From Tolypeutes matacus (taxonomy: Eukaryota; Chordata; Mammalia; Cingulata; Chlamyphoridae), in assembly GCA_026826555.1 (NCBI GenBank), contig JAKSZT010054568.1:10994882-11058881 (forward strand): a DNA stretch of 64,000 bases, given 5' to 3'. Position 1 is the stretch's first letter. Each line of letters opens with the position of its first letter. Of the stretch, positions 1-10,677 are shown piece by piece. A program made the translations under genes and the position numbers. Below the pieces are notes generated by a model that was not told where the DNA came from, searched no databases, and saw only the letters and a program-made list of their open reading frames with translations.

Positions 1-325
1 CATCCACCAGTAAGGGTGCTAGTCTGCCCGCCTGCATTTTCACCCAGGAAGGTTATTTGCTTTCTTTCCCAAACATCCCCTGCCTTCGTCCCAGTTTTGC
101 TTGTTATCCTCAGGGACTTGCAGAAGATAAAGGTCTTAGTGCAGTTTCCCAGCAGGGTTTGAGGGCATGACTTTCAGGGATTTAGGTGTTTCTGCTAACT
201 TCTGTGGAAGACATTTCCCTTATCAAGAGAAAATCTCCTCCCCCACCCTTTCATTCTCAGCTTCCAGACACCACCTGTTATGGCTGGAGAACTGGCTGCG
301 TATTCTACTTAGGAGAATACTACAG
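1..325. other. Unassigned non-coding sequence
   Basis: There is no recognisable repeat or gene. Short open frames lack any protein signature. The stretch ends at the target-site duplication of the first L1 insertion. Confidence 0.5.
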
Positions 326-339
326 AGTTGAAGCACATA
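326..339. repeat. Left target-site duplication of L1 insertion
   Basis: AGTTGAAGCACATA occurs here and again exactly at 1969-1982, bracketing the L1 3' UTR fragment. A 14-bp perfect duplication is the usual footprint of L1 target-primed reverse transcription. Confidence 0.9.
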
Positions 340-1968
340 CTTTTGGTTTTCATTTATTTGTGAAGAAGCTTTAGATTACATAAATGTTACATCAAAAATG
401 TAGGGGCATTCCCATATACACCATCCCCTCCCCTTCCCCAACTTTTCCTCGTTAACAACATCCTTCATTAGTGTGGTACATTTTGCTATAATTGATGAGC
501 ACATATTGAAGCATTGCTGCTAAACATAGTCTAGAGTTTAAATTATGGTTTACATTTTGCACTACACAATTTTATAGGTTTGTGACAAAATGTGGAACAG
601 TTTGTATCTGTCATTGCAATATCATGCAGAACAATTCCAGTGTCCCCAAAATGCCCCATGTTACACTTATTCTTCCCTCTCCCTCCCCTCAGAACCTCTG
701 ATGATCAATTCCTTTGTATCTACGTTACAAGTTCTTCCATTACTAGAATAATAGGTCTACTTTAGCCCAAAGTTGCATTCCTCCCTTATGTTTGTTCATT
801 CCTCAATCTTCAGAATTTTGGGATTGTGATGCCCACTCTGCTTCTGATTGAAAGGGGGATTAGGTCCCACAGGGCAGATGGTTGGGACTGTCTTGCTTGC
901 AGTTGTAGATACCCTCTGTTTTGGGGATGGGCATTGTCCATCATGATCATTTTGTTAATTGTCCTGTGTGAGTCTGATGAGACTGGAAGGGTGGGTATTG
1001 TCTGCAAATCTGCTGAGATTCAGGGCTCATCCTGCATATGAACAGCTGGAAGATTTAAGTCTATGGGACATATATTTAATGGGTATGGTGCTAATTATAG
1101 GTTCAAATAAATGAAGAAGACCCATGTGTAAGAAAATTATAAATGAGTCTAATTCTGATACATTGAGGAGACAGATTATTATATATTCCTCAGTAAAGCC
1201 CACTCTCAGAGTGCTGAATTTCTGGGATTGTCTGCCCTGCCTATTGTGTCTAAATGTTTCTCGAGCCCTTAGGGGCACCTCTGCTTGAGGCACTTGTTTA
1301 TTGTGGCAGTGAGTGAGATTCTCCTGAGATGTGCATAAGCGTAACCTCTAGAATGAACTCCTGACTCACTTTGAAATCTCTTAGCCATAAAAAATGATTT
1401 ATATTTACCATTTCCCCCTTTTGGTCTAGGTCTTTTTCGAGATCCATAGCAAGTTGTCACTTGGTAATAATCCCTTGGTGCCAGGAAGGCTCATCCCTGG
1501 GAGTCATGTCCCATGCACGGGGGAAGATAGTGAGTTTATATGCTGAGTTTGGCTTAGAGAGAGGCCACATTGGAACAAGAAGAAGGCTTTCAGGAGGTAA
1601 CTCTTAGACAATACATATTACAAGGCTAAGTTTCAATTTTACAAGTACAAGGTTTATAAGGTTCCCTCTCCTGTTTCAACCAGCAATTCATGTTGGATAT
1701 CAAGGGCCTGGAATATTGGTCTGTCCTTCACTAGGCACTGCCCAAGTACTCTAGAGATTCTTGCCACTGTATGAGAGAATTCAGCTGTACTCCTCAGGGT
1801 GGGAATTCAATATTCCATTTGGTTATTATGTGGGTCTACACCCACTGAGATGATACCCCCTGGCAAATATGAAAACATTCATATTCCATAGAGGCATGCC
1901 CCAGGTGCATCCCTCCCCACAGATCCCCCCACTGCCAATACTCCATGCCAGTGATCCTCGCCTGCTGC
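340..1968 (-). mobile_element. 5'-truncated L1, long 3' UTR only
   Basis: This is a minus-strand L1 fragment. The left end is a degraded T-rich stretch (the poly-A tail), followed by the 3'-terminal block that recurs at 42720-43290 and 46930-47240. The rest aligns by eye with 45520-46690. It contains only 3' UTR, about 1.6 kb, and no ORF2 codons, so the 3' UTR of this lineage is at least that long. A perfect 14-bp TSD (326-339 and 1969-1982) shows it is one insertion, truncated at its 5' end. It carries a 45-bp segment at 1659-1703 that is absent from the related copies and repeated at 3173-3217. Confidence 0.88.
1659..1703 (+). repeat. 45-bp direct repeat, copy 1 (inside L1 3' UTR)
   Basis: Forty-four of 45 positions match 3173-3217 (one A/C difference). 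The related L1 copy near 46390-46430 has a shorter sequence at this place, so this looks like an acquired segment and not normal L1 sequence. Confidence 0.85.
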
Positions 1969-1982
1969 AGTTGAAGCACATA
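1969..1982. repeat. Right target-site duplication of L1 insertion
   Basis: Exact second copy of AGTTGAAGCACATA found at 326-339. Confidence 0.9.
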
Positions 1983-1984
1983 AT

Positions 1985-2115
1985 TTAGAGCCACACAGAC
2001 CTGGCTTTGACGCTCGCCTTTCTCGCTTATTAACTGTGACTATAGACAAGGTATTTAATAGCTAGTTTCCTTATGGGAAAACCCACATCGAGAGATCATT
2101 GATACAAAGAACAAC
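1985..2115 (+). repeat. MIR SINE fragment
   Basis: The order of blocks fits the MIR core: an 'acctggctttga' segment, a 'ttattaactgtgac' segment, then a decayed 'agacaaggtatttaata' segment. It is old and strongly diverged. Confidence 0.6.
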
Positions 2116-2369
2116 TATTAACATATTTATTAGGTAGTCAGTATGCAATAAATATTAGTTTCTTTCCTTCTCTCCAGACTTAAGAAAATACAGTTTGGTG
2201 ATTATTCTGTGAAGAGAACAGGAAATATGAACTAAGAATTTAAGTCCTTAGGATATATACATTAAAGAAGGGAAAGGAGTCATTAAAATTATATGTAGGT
2301 TATTAGATATGGACCTTGCTTCACAGAAACTCAGAACAATCTTACTGAAACATAGTTTCAGATATTTCA

Positions 2370-2935
2370 TTCAAGTTCTCACAGTCTTTCAATGGCTCTT
2401 CATTGCCTGTAGGATCAAGTCCAAGCCTCTTGGCCAGGTTTCAAGACACTATACAGTGTTGAACAAAATCAAAGAAAAACCCTCATCACATGCCACTCCC
2501 CCTTGTGTAATTTTTGGCTCAACAAACCTGAAATGCTCATTATTCCTAGAAAACGCCTTCCTGATTCCATGCCTTCTTTCATCCTCTATCTTACTCTCAC
2601 ATTTTCTCTCTGCTTTTCTGCCTGGAAATCATCCCATTCTTTAAAGCCTCTCTTTAAAAGCAGTTAGTTAGGCTTCCACCACCTCATTTTCCAAAAAACA
2701 CACATTACACCTCCTTTCACTTCTCCATGTAGTCTGTGCTTCATTAGAATCCCCCGGTTCCATTTTGTACTTATTTGGGGTGTAGCTGACCACCTCCCCT
2801 TTCCTTCACTTCCTTGCTCCCAAGCAGGGCTGAGACTTTATCACCTTTATTTAACCCTGGCAGAACCTGGCAAAAAGCCTGGCACAGTGATCTGCTCTCC
2901 TTAGATGTTTGGTGAATGGATTAAATTGATAAACT
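2370..2935 (+). repeat. L2 LINE 3' portion
   Basis: This is an ancient L2 fragment. It starts in the conserved 'caatggctcttcattgcctgtaggatcaag'-like end of the L2 ORF, continues through the 'gccttcctgattcc' block, and ends in the 3' UTR near 'ggcacagtga...tgtttggtgaatgg'. The 111-codon open frame at 2309-2644 runs through it but has no intact domain, so I do not call it a gene. Confidence 0.75.
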
Positions 2936-2949
2936 GAATATGAGAAATT

Positions 2950-3110
2950 TTATCCTAGAGTTGGTCTCCTGGATTCTACTCCTAGATCTCCTAGAGTCTG
3001 TGTGGTCTTGAGGAAAGTCCTTTACCTAATCTGGGTCTAAATGACCTCACTTGGTTCTAAATGACCTCATTTATAAAAGAAAAGGTGGCTCATTGGCTTT
3101 CAAACTAGAC
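2950..3110 (+). repeat. MIR SINE with internal 20-bp tandem duplication
   Basis: A MIR-like order is visible: 'gtgtggtcttgagga' followed by 'ctttacctaatctggg'. The following 'tcatttataaaa' segment is reached after a 20-bp unit has been duplicated in tandem (3033-3052 and 3053-3072, 18 of 20 identical). Confidence 0.6.
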
Positions 3111-3172
3111 TTCATGGAATTATAGAGGTTCAGTGAAGCGCTTCTGCCTCAGTTCTGAGGGGTTATGACTGT

Positions 3173-3217
3173 AGGTTCCCTCTCCTGTTTCAACCAGCCA
3201 TTCATGTTGGATATCAA
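3173..3217 (+). repeat. 45-bp direct repeat, copy 2
   Basis: Near-perfect copy of 1659-1703. Similarity stops abruptly on both sides, and no further L1 sequence surrounds it. Confidence 0.85.
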
Positions 3218-3434
3218 ATGAGCTTGCATTTAAAGAAAATATTCTGAGTATTACAAATAGTAAACCATGAGATTGGCTATTCTGTGAGGTTCCTTCCATT
3301 GATCAAAATTAGATTTTTTTAAACGTAAATATACACGTTAAGAGACATGGTCAAAAACTGCTCCATTATCAATAGGACAGATTCTTGAAGCCCATTAAAT
3401 CAAAAATTAAAAGGGAATGAATAACTGTTTCTTG

Positions 3435-3590
3435 AACAATTATTGTGTGTTTTGAGCACCTACAATACGACATGTAAATGTTAAAGATGTTAGTTAATCT
3501 ACAATATCGATATACTTTTTCCCACTTTACATATGATGAAGCAAATAGGGTAAGCATGTCTGAAATCAAACACCTGAGAGGACGTTAGAT
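3435..3590 (-). repeat. MIR SINE fragment
   Basis: The reverse-complement MIR order is seen: 'ttgagcacctacaatac', then 'ccactttacatatgatgaag', then a decayed end. Very diverged. Confidence 0.5.
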
Positions 3591-4329
3591 GATTGATAGA
3601 AACCAGGTATGGCCAGGCTTAAAGTTTGTGCTCTTTTCAATAAAAGTGAACTCTGGAAATTAAAACGCACACACACATAAGCAAAACAGTGGTGTAGATT
3701 TTAAAACATATCTCCTCACAAACTGTAAGAGGTAGTTTTTGGAGACCAGTGGTGGCTCGAACAGTATCATTACAATTTCCCATGAGAAGTTCAGCTCAGA
3801 CTGATGAATGGAATGACCATGGCGCTGGCCCCTGCACTGCAATCACATGTGCTAAACTGGAGTAATCGCCACTGAGCCCATGCTAGAGTTGTGTTTTTTG
3901 ACCAAAAAACGCGTAGTGAGGCTTCAGCTGCATTGCCCAGAAGGAAATTAACATCCCAGATTGTGGAGAGGAGGGAGCTGGGAGTGCCTGAGAAGTTAGC
4001 CCACATGGTGACTATGCTGAATTAAGATTTTAAAGGGAATTTGCATCCAGATTCGTGGATTGAGGCAGGGAGAAAAGCAGAAATTAGGGGTTCTTCCGTC
4101 TGAAACTCTTTGAAGGAACACTTTTTAAAATATCTGGTTCAAAACCGAATGTCTGAGCACCCCAAGAGGAAAAGGCTCACGGAACTCAGAGCTGATTTAG
4201 TGCTGAAGTGTCCACTTGTTTTTTATTTTATTTCATTTTGGGGAGCAAAATTCCGTAGATATTACTGACAGCACCCTTTTTTCCAGTATAAGAACTGAGT
4301 TGTAGCAATGGAGTAACAATAAAAGCAAA
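3591..4329. other. Unassigned non-coding sequence
   Basis: I see no repeat family or gene here. Open frames at 3660-4006 on the minus strand have no recognisable protein character. Confidence 0.4.
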
Positions 4330-4505
4330 CCTTAGGAGAGATTATGATGTATTTGCTTTGCCAGTAGGGCACAGAGAACTCGCATAAGATCCACGAGGAC
4401 AGGGATTTTTGCCTGTTTTGTTTGAGTGCTACATTCCCACATTCAGAATGGTGCTTGCCCCAAAACAAGTGCTCAGGAACTATTTTGTGATTGAATGACC
4501 ACAAT
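4330..4505 (+). repeat. L2 LINE 3' end fragment
   Basis: Contains the L2 3' UTR order 'gatccacgaggacagggatttt', then 'tgcttgcccc', then 'aagtgctcaggaactatt', and ends in a 'gattgaatgacc' tail. Ancient and diverged. Confidence 0.65.
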
Positions 4506-5604
4506 GACAATATGCTTTAAAATCTGGTTATTGGACAAATTGAATCCCAAAGTATTGAATGTATATCACCTTACTTTATAGGATCAATTAAAAAAAAAGA
4601 CAAACAGTGGCAATAACAAAGGGTAAGTAACTGCAATTTTCAATTAAAAAACCCAAAAGAGCAGTAAATGAAAACCACAACCAACTCAAAACAACCCTGA
4701 TGCTTTACTTCTGAAAAAGTATCCTTCTCCACAAAATGTAGGCACTCCAGCTACCAGCAAAAACACTTTGCTGCAAGAACTTTCCAACTTTGCCAGCATG
4801 AAGACCAGAATGCTTGGTACGACAGTGAATTCAGAGTTCTCAGAACTCTCCAAAAGTCATGGCTTTCAATTTACAAATGCCATACTTTTACTCAATAGAT
4901 GATTTGTCATTTACTTATTTACAAATAAGTAAGATGAATGGCCACGGAAGTACTCCCCGTAAAGTGCTTGTGCTGTGCGGCTGGTCACAGCTCTTGGAAG
5001 ATATTCATGGACTGTGAGAACTGTGGTATGTGGTTGCCTCAGGGGCCACCTTAGGGAGAGGACAGCAAGGAAGAGGTGACCAGAAAAGATAAACAATTCA
5101 GCCCCTAAATTGCTGTTTTTAAAATCCAAGATTTATTTTGTGTGGTACTATGTCTTGTTGCTGGGCCTGTTTCTAAAAGAGAAGTTGAGCCAGGAAAGGG
5201 GTGTTTGCTGGTGAAAGTTTATTCCCCAGTAAAGAAGTGGGGATGAAGGAGGTCAGGTGGCCTTGTGGGGAAAGTGGCTCAGCACCTCCTCTCACCATCC
5301 TATCAATACTCAGGTGTGTTCCAGGTGAGCAGCCACCTGCAGCCGAGAGAACAGAACACACAGGTGAGGATGTCACAAACATGGCAGATCCCCCAATGTA
5401 TCCTAGGGGAATTCAGAATCACCCTTGCTACAGGGCCTGGTCGAAGACAGCTGGGTGCAGTGTTCTACTGTTTTCTCCACATGTATACCCAGAGGTATAC
5501 ATGTGGAGTATTTGTTTAATTTTCCGGTGGGTGCTGTGTTGAACTTGCTGAGGATAAGATTCGCCCATGACCTTGAAGAACTCACACTGTGGATTCCCTG
5601 CCAG
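4506..5604. other. Unassigned sequence containing a perfect hairpin
   Basis: No repeat family or gene is recognised. Several overlapping short frames on both strands at 5170-5610 have no domain. The notable element is the inverted repeat at 5475-5508. Confidence 0.4.
5475..5508. repeat. Perfect 15-bp inverted repeat (hairpin)
   Basis: CTCCACATGTATACC (5475-5489) is followed by the 4-base loop CAGA and then its exact reverse complement (5494-5508). There are no mismatches in 15 pairs. I cannot assign it to a transposon family. A T tract follows downstream only after intervening bases, so it does not look like a terminator. Confidence 0.9.
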
Positions 5605-6246
5605 TGACAGTTTGAATTTGGTGAATACCCAAAAATGATTTTTTTTTTTTTAACTAATCCACTCCTGTGGGTGTGAGAACCTTTGATTGTGTTAGATTTG
5701 GTTAAGGGACCTTGATTAGATCACTTGATTAGATTGCTTTTGATTGGAATATGTTGGTGAAGTGTGACAAAGGTTGGATCTCTGCCCTCTTGCTGGGCCT
5801 TATATAAATGGAGACACAGAGAGAAAGAAGATGCACAGAAAAAGGAGCTCTGCCATTTTGACCCAGCCATGTGAGAGAGGACTCAAGGGTCGCTAGTTGC
5901 CAAAGCTCAGGCATGAAGCCCCTAAAAGCCTGGGTCCAGGGAGCAGCTCAAGGCTGAAGAGATGAGCCATATACCTGAATGCCCACAGCTGAGCTCCGGG
6001 AGACAGTGAGCCTTGAGGGGAAGGCAGGGTCCTTGGCAGAGTTTGGCTGCCATCTTGCCTCACCACATGGCAGGATGCCAGGATCACCATTAGCTGACTT
6101 TGGTGAGAATGACCTCTGATGATGTCTTGATTTGGACATTTTTGCAGACTTGGAACTGTAAGCTTTTACCCCTAATAAATTTCCCATTATAAAAGCCAAC
6201 CCATTTTTGGTAGTTTGCATTGGAAGCCTTGTGGCAAATTAAGACA
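5605..6246 (+). mobile_element. Solo LTR, MaLR-like (putatively xenarthran)
   Basis: A TG...CA element of about 640 bp. It has a TATA-like box (TATATAAA, 5801-5808), a polyadenylation signal (AATAAA, 6174-6179), and the closing block 'tataaaagccaaccc...ttgcattgg...aaattaagaca', also found in the LTRs at 30259-30518 and 33738-34181. CTGCC occurs at 5598-5602 and 6247-6251, but a 2-base offset on the left makes the TSD uncertain. No second LTR or internal region is attached, so it is solo. Confidence 0.75.
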
Positions 6247-6289
6247 CTGCCCCTCCGGTGACTGAACAGAGAAGAGTATAAGAAGGAGT

Positions 6290-6400
6290 GCTTGTCATAG
6301 CCCTTCCAGTGCTGTATTTTTATTTCTCACTAATTGGGGATTATCTGAAGGCAAGGACTGAGTTTTACCATGGAAATTAGCACATAACTGGCACCCAATG
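6290..6400 (+). repeat. Possible L2 3' fragment
   Basis: The 'aaggcaaggactgagtttt' and 'acataactggcacccaatg' blocks resemble the L2 3' UTR. Too short and diverged for certainty. Confidence 0.35.
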
Positions 6401-6744
6401 TACCAGGAAGGGGGAGTGGAGAAGTGATAGATGCAAGATGCATTGCTGAGGTGGCATCAAGAAGACCTGGCTGCTTTGGTGTGGGAAATGACCAGGGAGA
6501 AGAGTAAGGCTTGGCTGGAGTTTGGACATATGTTCCAGGGGTGTTGGTAGTGGGTTGAACCTGAGGAAGGTTAGGAGTTTGGCAGAGGGTAGTGAGTAGG
6601 GCAAGCTGATAAACTACGTCCTAGTGGAAAATCCATGGTGAGTTCCAAGGAGATTTCCATGAGGAAAACAGTAAGGAAAGAGCAGAACCCAAAAGCTATG
6701 AAAAAAGTCAGCACTAAAGCTGCAGATATGTGAGTCAGTTGCTC
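6401..6744. other. Unassigned non-coding sequence
   Basis: I see no repeat signature and no credible gene. Confidence 0.4.
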
Positions 6745-7250
6745 GAAGTAAGATTGAAGCCATGGAATTCATTTGTTGACTATATATTTTTTGAGGGCTT
6801 TCCATGTGTAAAGCATATCCTTGGTCCGGGGGAAACAGCAGTGAAGAAAATAACACCCTTGCCACATGAACGGTTAAGTGGAGACACTCAACACACGTGC
6901 TTGTTATAGAGCATGTCAAGGCAGTCTCTCTGATAAGCTGGCATCTGAGCAGAGACCTGAAGGGGCTGACAGAGCCTGCTGGGAAGCTGGAGGTGGGGCG
7001 CTTCAGACAGGGAAAGCAAATGTAGAAAGGTCCTGGGGCCATGGTGGATGGTGTGGTCGTAGTAGAGGGCCCATGAGGCTGGAGAACAGGGCAGCAAATA
7101 AAGTCGCAGATGTGTGTGCAGGTTCGTGCATGCGGCAGGTCTTGTCAGGTTTTGTAGGTTATTGTGAAGACCTGGTTTTTATTCTGAGTGAGCTGTGAAG
7201 CAATGGAGGGGTTAAGCAGAGGAGTGATGTGTGTGGAAATAACTGCCAGG
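6745..7250 (+). repeat. Ancient interspersed repeat, family name unsure
   Basis: The order of conserved phrases ('catctgagcagagacctgaa', 'tttttattctgagtgagctg', 'gaagcaatggaggggtt', 'gcagaggagtgatgtg') belongs to a widespread old mammalian repeat that I recognise but cannot name safely. A second copy is at 28918-29290. Frames at 6614-7198 fall inside it and are not genes. Confidence 0.55.
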
Positions 7251-7439
7251 GTAAATCTCTGCGTAAAGTAACACCACATACGTTTTTGCTATTGTTCCGA
7301 CTTTGTCATGCTTTTTTTTCACTCTTAAGGTAGTTTTCTACAATGGTGTAGGGAACCTTTCTAATTTTTTTATATTTTAGAAAAGAGAAAAAATTATATT
7401 TGCAGATTTTATAGAAGTTATGAATAAAATTGTCTATAC

Positions 7440-7770
7440 TCCTGTATTTTTTGTGGGTTTACCTTTGAAGACCTTAACATTTTTCTTAAGTTATCCATCT
7501 ATTCAGGGTTTCTAATTCTGAGCCAATTTTGGAAATGTATTGTTTTCAGGAATATAATTTTACTAGATTTAAAAACTTACCATTATGTAATTGTACAGCA
7601 TGGTCTCATAAGTAAATACAAAACCAGGTTCGGTAGTTCATACCCCCTTTTTAAATATTCTTCTGTGATCAGACCAGACAGTTTTATCTACTTCATTGGT
7701 CTGTTCAAAGTTTCCATCTCCTTGAACTACTAATTTCAATTTTGTCTTTATGAACTCAGCCCTCACATTT
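7440..7770 (-). repeat. Old L1 ORF2 fragment
   Basis: The phrase order around 7490-7560 ('ctattcagggtttctaattc', 'gagccaattttggaaatg', 'ttttcaggaatataattt') matches antisense L1 ORF2 downstream of the reverse transcriptase core. Strongly decayed. Confidence 0.5.
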
Positions 7771-8039
7771 TCTTTGTTTTGTTGCTATATTTGGAGCTCC
7801 TGATGAAGTTTTGTTGAAGTAAGTGTAAAGAGAAGTGCGTGACTTGCAGGGGTTCTGTTCAGCGGACACTAGAGCCTGCAGCTCAGAGACACCAGCCACC
7901 ACAGAACGTCTTCTTTCCAGCCCTGTCTCTCTCGCTCCCTCCCAAGGCTAACCATGACCTTGACTTTTAACCCAGGCAGCTGCTCCGAGGTTTCAAGCTT
8001 CATCTGAACAGACGCGCGGCTTACGTCCCCTGTGGTGTC

Positions 8040-8225
8040 AGGAGCCTTTCCATCAAAACTGCATTTTTGAGATTGATCCATGTGGTGCGTGGGTCAGCAC
8101 CTCATTAATTTTTATTGCTATGTAGTTGTTCCATCACTGTATGAGAATGTGACAGCTGCATATTAATTCTACTGTCGATGAGTAATTTAGTCCTTTGCAG
8201 ATTTTAACTATTATGGGGAATGGGT
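8040..8225 (-). repeat. Old L1 fragment (ORF2 end region)
   Basis: Antisense L1 phrases 'gagattgatccatgtggtg', 'aatttttattgctatgtag' and 'ccatcactgtatgagaatg' correspond to the C-terminal coding end of ORF2. It lies on the wrong side of the 3' UTR piece at 8290-8640 to be one continuous copy. Confidence 0.55.
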
Positions 8226-8289
8226 TTTGGTTGTTAATGTTAAGATTTTCTTTTAAAGATGAAAATGAAACCCAGGAAGGTGACTCCAT

Positions 8290-8640
8290 TCTTAAAAATT
8301 AATATTTCTGAGGCCAAACATAAATAAAGTGCACCCAGCATAAGTGCAGAGCTCAGTGAATTATCATCAAGTAAGTATGTCATGAAGTAGCCCATTGCCT
8401 GAGACCCCCACTTCGTGGCTTCACCTTCTCATTGACCTTTCTTTCCTTCCTCTCCCCAAAGGCAAGTTCTAGCCTGACTTCTAACATTGTGGATTAGTTT
8501 TCTCATTCTGAACTTTATAAAAATGGCATCATGTGGTATGAGCACTGTTGTTTTTGCATGTTCTGTCATAGTTCACTCAATAATATGGTTACGTGATTTG
8601 TCCACATTGTCATGCACAGCAGAGAGTCTTTAGCTTACAT
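8290..8640 (-). repeat. Old L1 3' UTR fragment
   Basis: Antisense L1M-type 3' UTR order: 'agctcagtgaattatcatca', then 'tctagcctgacttctaac', then 'ggattagttttctcattctg', then 'aaaaatggcatcatgtgg'. The same order is seen at 33430-33640. Confidence 0.65.
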
Positions 8641-9829
8641 TGCTGTATGCATCTCCCATTACATGATGTCACCGTTCTTTACTTGGGAATCCAGCTCTTG
8701 ATAGCTTTTCTGAAAAATTAAACTGGCATGTGTAGAAATGTGATTATATTTTTATTATTCCTACTTGACAACTGTTAGAAATTTTTTTTCTACTCACTTG
8801 AACTTTCCACAGTTTATTTGATTACTGGCCCCATTCTTTGGTCCTCCTTTTACATTTCCTTTCAGATGGTTATTGAAATTCCTGGCTTTTTCCTTTATTT
8901 TTTCTCACTCACCATTTATTTCTTTATACTTGTTTGAGGGGGGTGTACTTCTGTTCACCTTTACAAACCAGATATTCAATTTCTACAGGACAAGACTATT
9001 ATTAATCAGTAGTTGTAGTATTTAGGATGTGAAGTCATATTTTTAATTTTGAAGAAAAATTATGCTTCTCATGTTTCTCCCTCTGTTACTTCTGCTTTTT
9101 TGTTTGTTTTGTTTTGCTTTGCTTTGTTTAATCTAGAAGTAAACATATGTGCTCAGTAACGTCTCTTGAATTCAGTATCCAGTGCATATGGATGCGAGAG
9201 CATGAATGAGGAGCAGGTAGGAGTAGAGAGGAGGACAAAGAGGGTCGAGTGTGTCATGGGAGGGTGGAGAGCTGATAGTGTATCCCTAGACCTGAGGGAA
9301 AGCCCCATGTGGGGAGTCCTTCTCTCCTGCTCTTGTTTTCATTTCTCTCTGTCTCTCCTCTCTTTCTCCCTTACTCTTCCCTAAGCATTTGCATAATAAT
9401 TAGGAGGCATCCTCAAATAGAGTATCACAAAGAACCATATATTCCAATTTTTCTAAAACCCCTGGTGATTAAGAAGTAGGTTCTGCGTGTGGGCTTGGGT
9501 TTTTAGATCATTCAAAGACTGATTGAGTAGTTGTGTGAAAGCTGATTGCTTCCTTTCTGTCTCTCAGAATCCTTTCTATATTGTTCTCTGCCTTAAAGGC
9601 TTATGAACCTCTGATGCACCCTGGGGAACAACTCAAAGGGCTTTTCGGTTGGAAGCAGGCCCTTAATCTCCTCAAGTTCATGTGCTTAGTTAAGAGGATG
9701 CTCCCATTCGTGGAGGCCAGGATGGGCATTTTCCAGAGCAAATTAAAATTAGTCCTTTTAGCACCCTTGGCTCACAGACTGTTAAAAATGCAAAGATTCT
9801 AAGATGTGAGATTTGCCAACCCCCTCATT
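8641..9829. other. Unassigned AT-rich sequence
   Basis: Contains a T-rich low-complexity run built of TTTG/TTTTGC units at about 9088-9131. The rest shows no repeat I can name, and the frames at 9166-9384 and 9581-9802 have no recognisable domain. Confidence 0.4.
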
Positions 9830-9915
9830 TTCTCAGATTGAGAAATCAAGTGCTAGATAGAGCAAAGGACTTACACAAGGCCATATATATTATGCCTCTG
9901 CTGGATTCAGTTTAT
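9830..9915 (-). repeat. Possible MIR fragment
   Basis: 'attgagaaatcaagtgctag' followed by 'ggacttacacaaggccatat' resembles antisense MIR. Short and weak. Confidence 0.35.
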
Positions 9916-10638
9916 TCATTGGTACTCTTGTTTGGAAGTGAGAGAAATAACTTGAACAAGCCCAAGCCAAGAGGTGCCTCTGCCGGCTCATGGTCTTCAA
10001 GGGGAGGTTGAGTAACAAATGCAAAGGGTGAAGACAGAGCTGTCCTCGGGGTTCGGTGCACATGCCACCAGGCTTCCCTTACCATCTCCCATTTCTGCTT
10101 CTCTCATGTATACTGCCTTCCTCTATGGCCGTTGATTGCTTTGAAATCTTAACCCGTTACAATTTTGGAACTGAAAGAGTCTGCTTGATGTTCTAAGCCT
10201 AACATTTAAAGAGGACAGTGTGGGTCAAGTCCCAATCCTTGGCTCAGCCAACTGCAGCTAGTGTGTGGTGTCATGTAACAACTGACAACAATTATGGACA
10301 CAGCAGGGGGAAGAACCGCTCCCAGAAGAAGAGCCATGCCGTTCCTGGAGAAGGGAAGACGTGTTGGCAGAGAAAACAACGTGTGACGTCGTGGGTCAGT
10401 GATAAATTTTGGGGAATATGGATTGGCTGTCACCAAATGGCACTGATGAAAAACTTACTTTCCTTTAGTTATCCAGTGAACTCGTGTGATGGTTAAATTC
10501 ATTATTTGTGTATTAGTAATTACTTTGGGGTATAAGGGTAATCAAATTTAGTGTTTTTCTCATGTCAGCAGTAGCTCAGAAGACTGTGTCTTTTAGCCTG
10601 AGAAGGCAAATAACATTAGGAACTAGCTTTGTGTAGTG
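9916..10638. other. Unassigned non-coding sequence
   Basis: No repeat or gene is recognised. Overlapping frames on both strands at 10206-10496 show no protein signature. Confidence 0.4.
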
Positions 10639-10639
10639 G

Positions 10640-10677
10640 GTCACACACACACACACAGACACACACACACTCACAGG
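10640..10677 (+). repeat. (CA)n microsatellite
   Basis: Imperfect CA dinucleotide run with one G and one T interruption. Confidence 0.9.
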
